Shown here piece by piece: positions 32,428-41,253 of a stretch of 64,000 nt of DNA. The notes under the pieces were generated by a model. It saw nothing but the letters and a program-made list of their open reading frames with translations. It ran no database searches and was not told where the DNA came from. The DNA comes from Salinilacustrithrix sp034522155 (GTDB lineage Bacteria; Actinomycetota; Acidimicrobiia; Acidimicrobiales; Salinilacustritrichaceae): the NCBI GenBank assembly GCA_034522155.1, contig JAXHLP010000010.1, forward strand, positions 81,635 through 145,634, written 5' to 3'. Each line of letters begins with the position of its first letter. Position 1 is the stretch's first letter. The position numbers and the translations under genes were made by a program.

Positions 32428-33927
32428 GTGCCCAAGATCGCCATCATCGGGTCGGGCTTCTCGGGGCTGGGCTTGGGCATCCAACTCAAGCGCCAGGGCA
32501 TCGACACGTTCACGATCTTCGAGAAGGCCGACGAGGTCGGCGGCACGTGGCGGGCCAACACCTATCCGGGCGCCGAATGCGACATCCCCTCAGCCCTGTA
32601 TTCGTACTCGTTCGAGAACTTCGACTGGCCCAACAAGTGGTCGCACCAGCCGGTGATCAAGGCCTACCTCGAGCACTGCGCCGACGAGTACCACCTGCGG
32701 CCGCATCTGCGGTTCGCCGCCACCGTGACCGAGATCCGCTACGACGAAGACGCCGGCGCGTGGGACGTCGATGTCAACGGCGGCGCCAGCGGCAGCGGCA
32801 GCGGCAGCGGGACGACCGAGCGCTTCGACGTGGTCGTGTCGGCCACCGGCCAGCTCAGCCGACCCCGCTGGCCCGACATCGACGGGCTCGACACCTTCGA
32901 CGGCCCGGTGTTCCACTCCGCCGAGTGGGACCACTCGGTCGACGTGGCCGGCACGCGGGTCGCGTCGATCGGTGCCGGGGCCAGCGCCATCCAGTACGTG
33001 CCCCAGGTGGCCAAGACCGCCGAGCAGGTCACGATCTTCCAGCGCACGCCCAACTGGATCATCCCGAAGAACGATCGGGACTACACCGAGGTGGAGAAGG
33101 CGTTGATCCGCCGGAGCCGCCTGGCCCGCAACCTGCGGCGGTTCTCGATCTGGCTGCGGGCCGACGTGCTCGGCTTCGACCTCATGAAGCAGACGTCGCG
33201 CTTCCGGCGGTTCATGGAGAAGTACGCCCGCAAGAACCTCGCCGAGAAGGTGAGTGATCCCGACAAGGTGGCCGAGCTCACCCCCGACTTCCCGATGGGG
33301 GCCAAGCGGGTGCTGTTCTCCGACGACTTCTACGAGGCCATCGAGGAGTTCGACGTCGAGGTGGTGGCCGACCCGATCGAGAAGATCACGCCCAACGCCG
33401 TCGTCACCAGCCAGTCCGACGGCTCGGTGCGCGAGCACGAGCTCGATGTGATCGTCGTCGGCACCGGCTTCCACACCCAGGACTTCCTCACGCCGATGCG
33501 CGTGGTCGGCCCCGGCGGCCGGTCGCTCGAGGACGAGTGGCGCGACGGCCCCGAGGCCTACCTCGGCATGAGCGTCTCGGGTTTCCCCAACCTGTTCTTC
33601 ATGTACGGCCCCAACACCAACCTGGGGCACAACTCGATCGTGTTGATGATCGAGTCGCAGTGCCGGTACCTCCTGTCGCTGTTCACCCAGATGGCATCGG
33701 ACTCCATCCAGGCCGTGGACGTGAAGCCCGAGGTACAGCAGGCCTACAACGACGAGCTCGCCGCCCGGTTGGCCGACTCGGCATGGGTGCTCATCGAGGA
33801 CAGCTGGTACCTCCAGGGCGGCAAGGTCACCAACAACTGGGTCGGACGCACCACCGAGTACCGGCGGCGTACCAACCACGCCCACCTCGACGACTACCAC
33901 TGCACCCCGATGCCCCTCCCCCGGTGA
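32428..33927 (+). CDS. flavin-containing monooxygenase, Baeyer-Villiger type
   Basis: A 499-residue monooxygenase. FAD-binding GxGxxG is in AIIGSGFSGLGLGIQL, the NADPH-binding loop in VASIGAGASAIQYVPQVAK, and the Baeyer-Villiger fingerprint FxGxxxHxxxW in FDGPVFHSAEWDH. Also seen are GGTWRANTYPGAECDIPS and VVGTGFHTQDF, standard for this family. It inserts oxygen next to ketones with NADPH and O2. Unusual is an inserted Gly/Ser run (GGASGSGSGSG) at about residues 118-128, probably a surface loop that lengthened by slippage. Starts with GTG 32428. Confidence 0.93.
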   Translation: MPKIAIIGSGFSGLGLGIQLKRQGIDTFTIFEKADEVGGTWRANTYPGAECDIPSALYSYSFENFDWPNKWSHQPVIKAYLEHCADEYHLRPHLRFAATVTEIRYDEDAGAWDVDVNGGASGSGSGSGTTERFDVVVSATGQLSRPRWPDIDGLDTFDGPVFHSAEWDHSVDVAGTRVASIGAGASAIQYVPQVAKTAEQVTIFQRTPNWIIPKNDRDYTEVEKALIRRSRLARNLRRFSIWLRADVLGFDLMKQTSRFRRFMEKYARKNLAEKVSDPDKVAELTPDFPMGAKRVLFSDDFYEAIEEFDVEVVADPIEKITPNAVVTSQSDGSVREHELDVIVVGTGFHTQDFLTPMRVVGPGGRSLEDEWRDGPEAYLGMSVSGFPNLFFMYGPNTNLGHNSIVLMIESQCRYLLSLFTQMASDSIQAVDVKPEVQQAYNDELAARLADSAWVLIEDSWYLQGGKVTNNWVGRTTEYRRRTNHAHLDDYHCTPMPLPR

Positions 33928-33940
33928 CAGACCCCGGTGA

Positions 33941-36025
33941 CTACACCGAGAGAAGGTCCTTGACCGCGGCGGCGATGTCGTCGACCTGGGGCAGGACCGC
34001 CTCCTCGAGCGTCGGCTCGTAGGGGACGTGCACGTCGGGGGCACCGACGCGCCGGACGGGCGCGTCGAGGGACCAGAAGCACTCGTCGGCGATCCACGCC
34101 GCGATCTCGCCACCGAAGCCGGCGGTGACGACGTCCTCGTGGACGACGAGCACGCGGCTCGTCCTCGCCACCGAGTCGGCGACCAGGTCCTGGTCCCACG
34201 GGATGATGGTGCGCAGGTCGACGACCTCGATCTCCTTGCCCGTCTGGTCGAGGATCTGGTCGGCGGCGACGAGCGACTTCTGGACCGTCGCCCCCCAGGT
34301 GACGATGGTCAGGGCGTCGCCGGGTCGTCGGATGTCGCCCCGGCCGAAGGGCAGGACGTAGTCGTCGGGCGGGAACGGGTCCTTGGCGTAGGGCTGGCGC
34401 AGCAGGTGCTTGTGCTCGAGGAAGAGCACCGGGTCCTCGTGGCGGAACGCAGCCCGGAGGAGCCCGGCGGCGTCACGGGCGCGTGACGGGAACGCGATGA
34501 GCAGGCCGGGGACGTGCGCGAAGATCGACTCGCCGCACTGGCTGTGCCAGATGGCCCCGCCGGCGAGGTAGCCGCCGATCGGGATGCGAACAACCATCGG
34601 CGCCGTCCACTCGCCGTTCGAGCGCCAGCGGACCGTGGCCGCCTCGCTCTTGAGCTGCTGCATGGCCGGCCACACGTAGTCGAAGAACTGGATCTCGGGC
34701 GCGGGGTGCAGGCCCCGGACCGCGTTTCCGACGGCGCGCCCGATGATGTTGGCCTCGGCGAGTGGCGTGTTGTAGCAGCGGGCCATCCCGAACTCGCGCT
34801 GGAGCCCGGCCGTGGTGCCGAAGACCCCGCCCTTGCCCTCGACGTTGGCCAGCACGTTCTCACGGGCGTCGGCGACGTCCTCGCCGAAGACGCGGATGCG
34901 CTGGCTGGCCGCCATCTCGTCGTGGAGCGCCCGGCGGATGGCTTCGCCCATGCCCACCGGCTCGCCCCCGGTGGACGGCGCGGCCGGGGGCTCGGCGGGG
35001 TACGCCAGTTCGGGGATGGCCACGACGTGGTCGGTGATGGTGCCCGGGTCGGGCCGAGCGCCCTCGAGCGCCCGCTTGGCCGCGTCGGCCACGTCCTGGC
35101 GGGCCTCGGCGCGGACGTCGGCCGCCTCCTTGGGGCTGAGCACGCCACCGAAGGTCAGCTCCTGCTCGAGACGCCCGATCGGATCGCGCTCGGACTCGTC
35201 GGCCAACTCGCGCTCGGACCGGTACTTGGACTGGGTGTCGGCCGCGGAGTGGGAGTAGGGACGGGTGACGTCGGCGTGGATCAGCAGTGGACCGACACCG
35301 GCGCGGACGTGGGCGATGCCGTCGGCGGCCCGACGGCGGACGTCGAAATAGTCGGTGCCATCGAGGTGGATGATCTCGAGACCCCGGAAGCCGCGCACCA
35401 TCTCCGAGACCGGTGCCGGCGACTGGTCCGACACCGGGACCGAGATCGCGAACCCGTTGTCCGCCACCACGTAGAGCACGGGCAGGTGGAGCGTGCACGC
35501 GGTGTTGAGCGACTCCCAGAACTCGCCTTCGGAGCAGGCGCCTTCGCCGAGCGAGACGTAGGTGAGCTCGTCGCCGTGGGCCGGGAGGTGGGACAGCTCC
35601 GGCGTCCGCCCGATGTAGCGCCCGGCCTCGGCGCAGCCGACGGCGGGGATGCACTGGCTGCCGGTCGGGCTCGACTGGGTGACCACGTGCGTGGCTCGAT
35701 GGCCCCAGTGCGAGGGCATCTGGCGCCCGCCCGATGCCGGGTCGTCCGCCGACCCGACCGCCTGGAGGAGGATCTCGGTCGGGGTGACCCCGAGTCCGAG
35801 CATCAGCGCGATATCGCGGTAGTAGGGGAAGAACCAGTCGTAGCCAGGCCGGAGCGATCGGGCCAGGGCGAGCAGGAGCGCCTCGTGTCCGGCGCCCGAG
35901 ATCTGGAAGAAGACCTTGCGCTGCTTCTGGAGGGCGATCTGACGATCATCGATCGCCCGGGATGTGCAGGCCCACCGGAAGTCGTCGATCAATCCATCGA
36001 CCGGGAGCCCACGAAACTCGTCCAT
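33941..36025 (-). CDS. 2-oxoacid dehydrogenase E1, alpha and beta subunits fused
   Basis: A 694-residue protein. The alpha half (residues 1 to about 330) has KVFFQISGAGHEALLLALAR and the thiamin diphosphate motif in SLGEGACSEGEFWESLNTAC ending VVADNGFAIS. The beta half (from about 345) has GMGEAIRRALHDEMAASQR, FGEDVADARENV, FNTPLAEANI-like YNTPLAEANIIGRAVG and VVDLRTIIPWDQD. In most bacteria these are separate proteins. It decarboxylates a branched-chain or related 2-oxoacid for transfer to a lipoyl E2. No E2 or E3 gene is in the window. ATG 36025 is the start; the divergent CoA-transferase gene begins 84 bp away. Confidence 0.92.
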   Translation of the reverse strand: MDEFRGLPVDGLIDDFRWACTSRAIDDRQIALQKQRKVFFQISGAGHEALLLALARSLRPGYDWFFPYYRDIALMLGLGVTPTEILLQAVGSADDPASGGRQMPSHWGHRATHVVTQSSPTGSQCIPAVGCAEAGRYIGRTPELSHLPAHGDELTYVSLGEGACSEGEFWESLNTACTLHLPVLYVVADNGFAISVPVSDQSPAPVSEMVRGFRGLEIIHLDGTDYFDVRRRAADGIAHVRAGVGPLLIHADVTRPYSHSAADTQSKYRSERELADESERDPIGRLEQELTFGGVLSPKEAADVRAEARQDVADAAKRALEGARPDPGTITDHVVAIPELAYPAEPPAAPSTGGEPVGMGEAIRRALHDEMAASQRIRVFGEDVADARENVLANVEGKGGVFGTTAGLQREFGMARCYNTPLAEANIIGRAVGNAVRGLHPAPEIQFFDYVWPAMQQLKSEAATVRWRSNGEWTAPMVVRIPIGGYLAGGAIWHSQCGESIFAHVPGLLIAFPSRARDAAGLLRAAFRHEDPVLFLEHKHLLRQPYAKDPFPPDDYVLPFGRGDIRRPGDALTIVTWGATVQKSLVAADQILDQTGKEIEVVDLRTIIPWDQDLVADSVARTSRVLVVHEDVVTAGFGGEIAAWIADECFWSLDAPVRRVGAPDVHVPYEPTLEEAVLPQVDDIAAAVKDLLSV

Positions 36026-36109
36026 GTTCCTCCCATGTTGCCACCACGTGCGGAGCCGGTGCGCGAGTCTGCGCCCGGACCGGCGGTCCGATCCGATAGA
36101 CCGGACGCC

Positions 36110-37420
36110 ATGCGACGCTGCACCCCGGCCGAAGCGATCGAAGTGTTCGAAACGACCGACTCGCTGGGGCTGCCGCTCGGGCCGGCCCAGCCCGCCGCGC
36201 TGCTCGAGCAGCTCGGCACCCGCAAGGACTGGGAACACCTGTCGATCTTCGGCGCGCTGGTGACCGTGTTGTCCGAGGTCTTCACCCACCCGAACGTCCA
36301 CTACCTCAGCGGCTTCTTCGGGCCACTGGAACGACTGCTGCGCGACAGCGGCGCCAACATCGGCTTCGCCCCGGCGGACTTCCGTCGGTTCGGGCCGGTG
36401 CTCGCCGACTTCGCGCCCCGCATCATGGCGACGTCGGCCGCGCCGCCGGATGCCGCCGGGTGGTGCTCGCTGTCGCTCCACGCCGGCGCCAGCGTGGCCG
36501 AGACCCACGCGGCCGGCGCCGACCCCCACCGCCTGCTGCTCGTCGAGGTCAGCCAACACCATCCGCTCACCTACGGCTGGGGCGAGCACGGACACCGCGT
36601 GCATGTCGACGAGATCGACGTGTTGATCGAATCCGACGCCAGGCCCTACGAGCTGGAGGACTCGCCGGCGACGGCGGCCGAGGTGGCCATCGCCGAGCAC
36701 ATACGGGCCATGATCCACGACGGCGCCACCCTCCAGACCGGCATCGGCGCGGTCCCCAACGCGGTCGCCTCGCTGCTCGCCGAGGGCCATGGCGGCGACT
36801 ACGGCGTCCATTCGGAGATGTTCACCACCGGCCTGATGCGCCTGCACCAGGCTGGGAAGGTCACCAACGCCCACAAGGGCCAGTTCCCGGGCGTGTCGTT
36901 GGCCACCTTCGCGGCCGGCACCCGCGAGCTGTACGAGTGGCTGCACGAGAACCGGGAGGTCGCGTTCCTCCCGGTCGACGTCGTCAACTCGCCGGAGGTG
37001 ATCGGCCGGAACGAGTCGATGATCACCATCAACGCCGCACTCGGCGTCGACATCCACGGTCAGGTCGTGGCCGACACGCGCGACGGCGAGCAGTTCTCCG
37101 GGATCGGTGGGCACGAGGACTTCGTGGCCGGCGCCGGACTCGACCTCATCGACCGGTCGATCCTGTGCCTGCCGTCGACGTTCCGCGCCGGCGAGGAGAT
37201 CCACTCACGCATCGTCCCGTGGTTCGGGGCCGGCACCGTCGTCACCACGCCCCGGCACCAGGTGGACGCCATCGTCACCGAGTACGGCGTGGCCGAGCTC
37301 CAGGGCAAGACCGTCCACCAGCGCGGCGAGGCACTCGCCGCCATCGCCCACCCCGACTTCCGCGACGGGCTCCGGGCCGCCGCCGAACGGGCCAGTGGCG
37401 GCAACACCCCCGTCCCCTGA
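36110..37420 (+). CDS. acetyl-CoA hydrolase/CoA-transferase family (4-hydroxybutyrate CoA-transferase type)
   Basis: A 436-residue protein. ATLQTGIGAVPNAVASLLAE, GVHSEMFTTGLMRLHQAGKV and SGIGGHEDFVAGAGL are the conserved segments of class I CoA-transferases of the acetyl-CoA hydrolase family; Glu in HSEMF or the nearby regions acts as the covalent CoA carrier. The C-terminal TEYGVAELQGKTVHQRGEAL agrees. It moves CoA between short acids. ATG 36110 is chosen over long upstream extensions antisense to the E1 gene. Confidence 0.9.
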   Translation: MRRCTPAEAIEVFETTDSLGLPLGPAQPAALLEQLGTRKDWEHLSIFGALVTVLSEVFTHPNVHYLSGFFGPLERLLRDSGANIGFAPADFRRFGPVLADFAPRIMATSAAPPDAAGWCSLSLHAGASVAETHAAGADPHRLLLVEVSQHHPLTYGWGEHGHRVHVDEIDVLIESDARPYELEDSPATAAEVAIAEHIRAMIHDGATLQTGIGAVPNAVASLLAEGHGGDYGVHSEMFTTGLMRLHQAGKVTNAHKGQFPGVSLATFAAGTRELYEWLHENREVAFLPVDVVNSPEVIGRNESMITINAALGVDIHGQVVADTRDGEQFSGIGGHEDFVAGAGLDLIDRSILCLPSTFRAGEEIHSRIVPWFGAGTVVTTPRHQVDAIVTEYGVAELQGKTVHQRGEALAAIAHPDFRDGLRAAAERASGGNTPVP

Positions 37421-37434
37421 CCACCGGGAACTCG

Positions 37435-37788
37435 TCAGCCGTTGAGGAACGGCTCGACGCGATCCGTCGGTCGCCCGATGATCGCCCGGCCGCCCTTGAC
37501 CAGCACGGGTCGCTCCATCAGCTTCGGGTGCTCGACCAGTAGGTCGACAACGGCCGTCGGGTCGGTCAGGTCGCCGAGCTCGACGCCTTCCTTCTTGGCG
37601 TCGCCCTTCCGGACCAGGGTCTCGACCGGGTCCTCGAGCAGGTCGACGATGCGCTCGAGCGTGGCCCGGTCGGGCGGCGAGTCGAGGTAGCGGACCTCGT
37701 CGACCTCGGTCCCGATCCCGTCGGCCACGGCCATGGCCTGGCGGGACTTCGAGCAGCGTGGGTTGTGGTAGATGGTCACCTCAGCCAT
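37435..37788 (-). CDS. arsC: ArsC-family (glutaredoxin-type) arsenate reductase-like protein
   Basis: A 117-residue protein with the catalytic Cys in IYHNPRCSKSRQAM, then EVRYLDSPPDRATLERIVDL, and the ending HPKLMERPVLVKGGRAIIGRP typical of ArsC. These reduce arsenate with glutaredoxin or mycothiol/mycoredoxin; the family also contains Spx-like and YffB-like proteins without that role. No other ars genes are nearby, so the arsenic role is uncertain. ATG 37788 fits the fold. Repeat array locus 2 begins 10 bp upstream. Confidence 0.82.
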   Translation of the reverse strand: MAEVTIYHNPRCSKSRQAMAVADGIGTEVDEVRYLDSPPDRATLERIVDLLEDPVETLVRKGDAKKEGVELGDLTDPTAVVDLLVEHPKLMERPVLVKGGRAIIGRPTDRVEPFLNG

Positions 37789-37797
37789 GGCAGCCAA

Positions 37798-37914
37798 ACC
37801 TACGGCGAAATGACGACGAAGTCGGAAATGAGCCGCAGGACCTGACGGGGCCGACGCAGTCGGACCGGTCAGACCTACGACGAAATGACGACGAAGTCGG
37901 AAATGAGCCGCAGT
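37798..37914. repeat. 75-bp tandem repeat array, locus 2
   Basis: Two copies, about 75 bp apart, of a segment starting ACCTACG at 37798 and 37873 and sharing GACGACGAAGTCGGAAATGA. The second copy is cut short at about 37914, two bases from the M20 stop. The core is about 90 percent alike over 50 bp to the reverse complement of the unit at 20490-20671. This makes a dispersed intergenic repeat family that forms tandem arrays. Confidence 0.82.
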
Positions 37915-37915
37915 G

Positions 37916-39112
37916 CTACTCGGCTCGGGCCCCGCACTCGTCGAGGGCGGCCGCCGCGTACATCGCCGTGCCGACGGCCATGGCGTCCTCGTGGAGCACC
38001 ATGCGGTTCGAGTGGTTGGGGGCGACCTCGGCCAACGGGGTCTCGGGCGGGCACGTGCCGAGGAAAGCCATGGCCCCCGGCACCTGCTGGAGCACGAAGC
38101 TCCAGTCCTCGGCGCCCATGATCGGGGTCGGCATCTCGATCGCCAGATCGCCCACCACCCGAGAGGCGACGTCCATGACCCACGCGGCGGCGTCGGCGTC
38201 GTTGCGGGTGACCGGGTAGCCGTCGGCTTCGAGCTGCAGCGTCGCGGTGGCACCGTGCGCCTGGGCGATGTGGGTGGCGATCCGGTCCATCTCCTCGAGG
38301 ACCAGCTGGCGACTGTGCTCGGACACGGCGCGGACGGTGCCGGCCATCAGCGCCTGCTCGGGGATGACGTTGGTGGTGGTGCCGGCCCGGATCTTGGACA
38401 CGGTCACGACCGCGGGGTGGAACGCCTCGACCCTGCGGGTCACCATCGTCTGGAACGCGCCGACCATCTCGCACGCGATCGGGATGGGGTCGATGGTGTG
38501 GTGGGGCATCGAAGCGTGGCCGCCCTTGCCGGTCACCGTCAGCTCGAAGAAGTCGGCCGAAGCCAGCAGCGGTCCCGGGCGCGTGCCGAGGAAACCGCTG
38601 GGCGCCGACGGGGTCTGATGGATGGCGAAAGCCCGCGTGACATCCCGGCCGTCGAGCAGCCCCTCCCCGAGCATCACCCGGGCGCCGGCGTAACCCTCCT
38701 CGCCGGGCTGGAACATGAACACGACCTGGCCGCTGAGCTCATCGCGCCGTCCGGCGAGGACCTTCGCCGCGCTGGCCAGCATGGCCGTGTGGGCGTCGTG
38801 GCCGCAGGCGTGCATGGCGCCGTCGACCTCGGACGCGAAGTCGAGGCCGGTGTCCTCGGGCATCGGCAGGGCGTCCATGTCACCGCGCAGCAGCAGCGTG
38901 GGGCCGGGCCGGCCGGTGTCGAGGGTGGCCACGACCCACGAACACCCGTCGCCGGTCTCGATGTCGAGGTCGAGCCCGTCGATCGTCTCGAGCACGGCCG
39001 CCTGGGTCTGGGGCAGGTGGAGGCCGAGCTCGGGACGGCGGTGGATGCGCCGGCGCAGCTCGACCGTCTCATCGAGCAGGTCGCGGGACTCCTCGAGGAC
39101 GTCAGCGCTCAC
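37916..39112 (-). CDS. M20D-family amidohydrolase
   Basis: A 398-residue metallopeptidase of the N-acyl-amino-acid/IAA-amino-acid hydrolase group. Motifs: RRRIHRRPELGLHLPQTQAA, LLLRGDMDALPMPEDTG, MHACGHDAHTAMLASAAKVL, MFQPGEEGYAGARVMLGEG, KGGHASMPHHTIDPI and AEDWSFVLQQVPGAM. Metal ligands are the Cys and His of ACGHDAH and Glu in QPGEEG. It hydrolyses N-acyl amino acids or conjugates. The start GTG 39112 (VSADVLEESRDLL) fits the fold; further upstream the frame is unrelated. Confidence 0.92.
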   Translation of the reverse strand: MSADVLEESRDLLDETVELRRRIHRRPELGLHLPQTQAAVLETIDGLDLDIETGDGCSWVVATLDTGRPGPTLLLRGDMDALPMPEDTGLDFASEVDGAMHACGHDAHTAMLASAAKVLAGRRDELSGQVVFMFQPGEEGYAGARVMLGEGLLDGRDVTRAFAIHQTPSAPSGFLGTRPGPLLASADFFELTVTGKGGHASMPHHTIDPIPIACEMVGAFQTMVTRRVEAFHPAVVTVSKIRAGTTTNVIPEQALMAGTVRAVSEHSRQLVLEEMDRIATHIAQAHGATATLQLEADGYPVTRNDADAAAWVMDVASRVVGDLAIEMPTPIMGAEDWSFVLQQVPGAMAFLGTCPPETPLAEVAPNHSNRMVLHEDAMAVGTAMYAAAALDECGARAE

Positions 39113-39185
39113 CCGCAGGACTCTACGTCTCCGATTCTCGACTCGCCCTCGGTCGGATTCCGACAGGCATTTCGTCGAGAACCAG

Positions 39186-39683
39186 TCAGCCGAGGGCGTT
39201 GATCGCGGCGTCGTAGTCCGGTTCGCTCGAGATGTCGGGCACGAGCTCGGTGTGGAGGACGGTGCCGTCGGTGTCGAGCACGACCACCGAGCGGGCGGCC
39301 ACGTCCGCGAGCGGGCCATCGACCATCCGTACGCCGTAGTCGTCGAGGAAGTCGCTGCGGAACGTCGAGCCCGTGACCACACTGTCGATGCCCTCGGCGC
39401 CGCAGAATCGGCCGGCTGCGAAGGGAAGGTCGGCCGACACGCACACCACCGTGGTGTTGTCGAGGCTGGCCGCCCGCTCGTTGAAGGTCCGCACCGACGT
39501 GGCGCACGTCGGGGTGTCGATGCTCGGGAAGATGTTGAGGATCACGCGCTGGCCGGCGAGGTCGCCGGAGGTGACCGGCGACATGTCGGAGGCGACGAGA
39601 TCGAACGCCGGAGCCTTGGATCCCTTCGAGGGAAGGTCGCCACTGGTGTTGACGGGGTTTCCACGGAGTGCGGTCTGAGCCAT
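39186..39683 (-). CDS. tpx: thiol peroxidase
   Basis: A 165-residue atypical 2-Cys peroxiredoxin. Peroxidatic Cys60 lies in SIDTPTCATSVRTF and resolving Cys94 in AAGRFCGAEG; APAFDLVASDMSPVTSGDLAG opens the fold. It reduces hydrogen peroxide and alkyl hydroperoxides using thioredoxin. ATG 39683, standard length. It is divergent from the MFS exporter gene, 100 bp apart, and ends 73 bp before the M20 gene's start on the same strand. Confidence 0.95.
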   Translation of the reverse strand: MAQTALRGNPVNTSGDLPSKGSKAPAFDLVASDMSPVTSGDLAGQRVILNIFPSIDTPTCATSVRTFNERAASLDNTTVVCVSADLPFAAGRFCGAEGIDSVVTGSTFRSDFLDDYGVRMVDGPLADVAARSVVVLDTDGTVLHTELVPDISSEPDYDAAINALG

Positions 39684-39783
39684 GGCGCCGTGTCTAGCAG
39701 GATGCCGAATCCCGCCCCCTCGGTCCGACGTGTCGCCGTCCGCGGATAACGTTCGTTACGGGCCCAGCGATAGTCTTGCCCGG

Positions 39784-41253
39784 GTGCCTGATCCCGCCAC
39801 CAGGACTGCTGCGACCCGCGACGCGGTCCAGGATCGGCTGGACGCCTCGGGCCGGTACCAGCGCTGGGTGCTACTCACCGGGCTCACGGGAATGTTCGCC
39901 ACGACCTTCCCGATCACGCTGCTGGCCGTCAGCATCTCCACCATCGCCGAGGACTTCGACGCGAGCGAGACACTCGTCGCGTGGGTGATCTCGGCACCGA
40001 TGCTCGCCTCGGCCGTGGCCCTGCCGATCCTCGGCAAGCTCGGCGACCTCTACGGCCACCGGCGGATCTTCCTCACCGGCTTCGCCGTCGCGACCGTCGT
40101 CACCGCGTTGACCACCTTCGCCTGGGACCCCTACTCCCTCATCGTCCTCCGGGCACTGGCCGTGGTCATCGGCGCGGCCACGATCCCGTCGTCCATGGCG
40201 CTCATCAACAGCGTCCACGCTCCCTCCGAACGCGCCAAGGCGATGGGGTGGTGGTCGCTGGTCGCTGCGGGTGCACCGGCCATCGGGCTGGTGGCCGGGG
40301 GGCCGCTGATCGACGCGGTGGGTTGGCGGCCGACTTTCGCCATCCAGGCCATCCTCTCGGTGGTCCCGGTCCTGGCGGCGTTCCTGATCCTGCGTGAGAC
40401 CCCCCGGCGAACCGACGTCGGGTTCGACGTGCCCGGCTCGCTGACCCTGGCGGTCGGCGCGGGCGCCTTGATGCTGGCCCTGAATCAGCTCCCCGAGCGG
40501 GGGATCGACGCGTTGGTGCTCGTCGCGGTGGGTGTCGGCGCCGCCGGCATCGCTGCGTTCGTCTGGGTGGAATCACGGGTGGCGTCCCCACTCGTGCCCC
40601 TCGAGTTCTTCCGCCGCCGCAACTTCACCTTCTCGGTGCTCACCTCGCTGTTCGCCGGTGCCGCCTACATGGGCGGGTTCGTGCTCGCTCCCCTCCTGCT
40701 GCAATCGGTCTTCGCGTTCTCGGTGTCGACCACGAGCCTGGTGATGCTGGCGCGCCCCGCGTCGTTCGCGGCCACGTCGCCGCTGGGTGGTTCGATCGCG
40801 ACGAAGGTCGGCGAGCGACCAGTGGCGATGCTCGGCTCGGTCGCCATCGCCGTGGCGCTCCTGCTCATCGGCATGAGCGCCACCACCGAGCTCGTCTACC
40901 TCGTCGTCTTCGCCCTCTTCCTCCAGGGCCTGGGCAACGGGATGGGTCGACCCTCGACCACCGCCGTGCTGTCGAACTCCGTCGACGAGTCCGACCTCGG
41001 CATCGCCGCCGCAGCCGAGCGCATGTCCTGGCAGGTCGGTTCGGCCATGGGGATCACGATCCTGACGTCGCTGTACGGCGGCACCGAGCAGGCGTCCGAC
41101 TTCTTCACGGCCTACGCCGTCGGCGCGGGACTGGGCGTCGCGGCCCTGGTCTTCGCCACCCTGATGCGCTCGACGCCGTCCGAGGAGCCTCACCCCGCAG
41201 CCGAGCCCGCCGACCTCTATCCCGAGCAGGTCCCGACCACGGCGACGAACTAG
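39784..41253 (+). CDS. MFS drug exporter, DHA2 (EmrB/QacA) type
   Basis: A 489-residue membrane protein with about 14 hydrophobic helices. Motif A is seen as LGKLGDLYGHRRIFLTGFAV, and motif C-like glycine-rich sequence as WWSLVAAGAPAIGLVAGGPL. N-terminal helices start with WVLLTGLTGMFATTFPITLL. Such proteins pump drugs or lipophilic compounds out with protons. It starts at GTG 39784 and its last codons overlap the convergent enoyl-CoA hydratase gene by 4 bp. Confidence 0.92.
   Translation: MPDPATRTAATRDAVQDRLDASGRYQRWVLLTGLTGMFATTFPITLLAVSISTIAEDFDASETLVAWVISAPMLASAVALPILGKLGDLYGHRRIFLTGFAVATVVTALTTFAWDPYSLIVLRALAVVIGAATIPSSMALINSVHAPSERAKAMGWWSLVAAGAPAIGLVAGGPLIDAVGWRPTFAIQAILSVVPVLAAFLILRETPRRTDVGFDVPGSLTLAVGAGALMLALNQLPERGIDALVLVAVGVGAAGIAAFVWVESRVASPLVPLEFFRRRNFTFSVLTSLFAGAAYMGGFVLAPLLLQSVFAFSVSTTSLVMLARPASFAATSPLGGSIATKVGERPVAMLGSVAIAVALLLIGMSATTELVYLVVFALFLQGLGNGMGRPSTTAVLSNSVDESDLGIAAAAERMSWQVGSAMGITILTSLYGGTEQASDFFTAYAVGAGLGVAALVFATLMRSTPSEEPHPAAEPADLYPEQVPTTATN

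Noticed and set aside
33941..37204. 1087-residue minus-strand frame extending the E1 gene upstream
   Set aside because: The added part lies opposite the CoA-transferase gene and has no domain; the E1 fold begins at ATG 36025.
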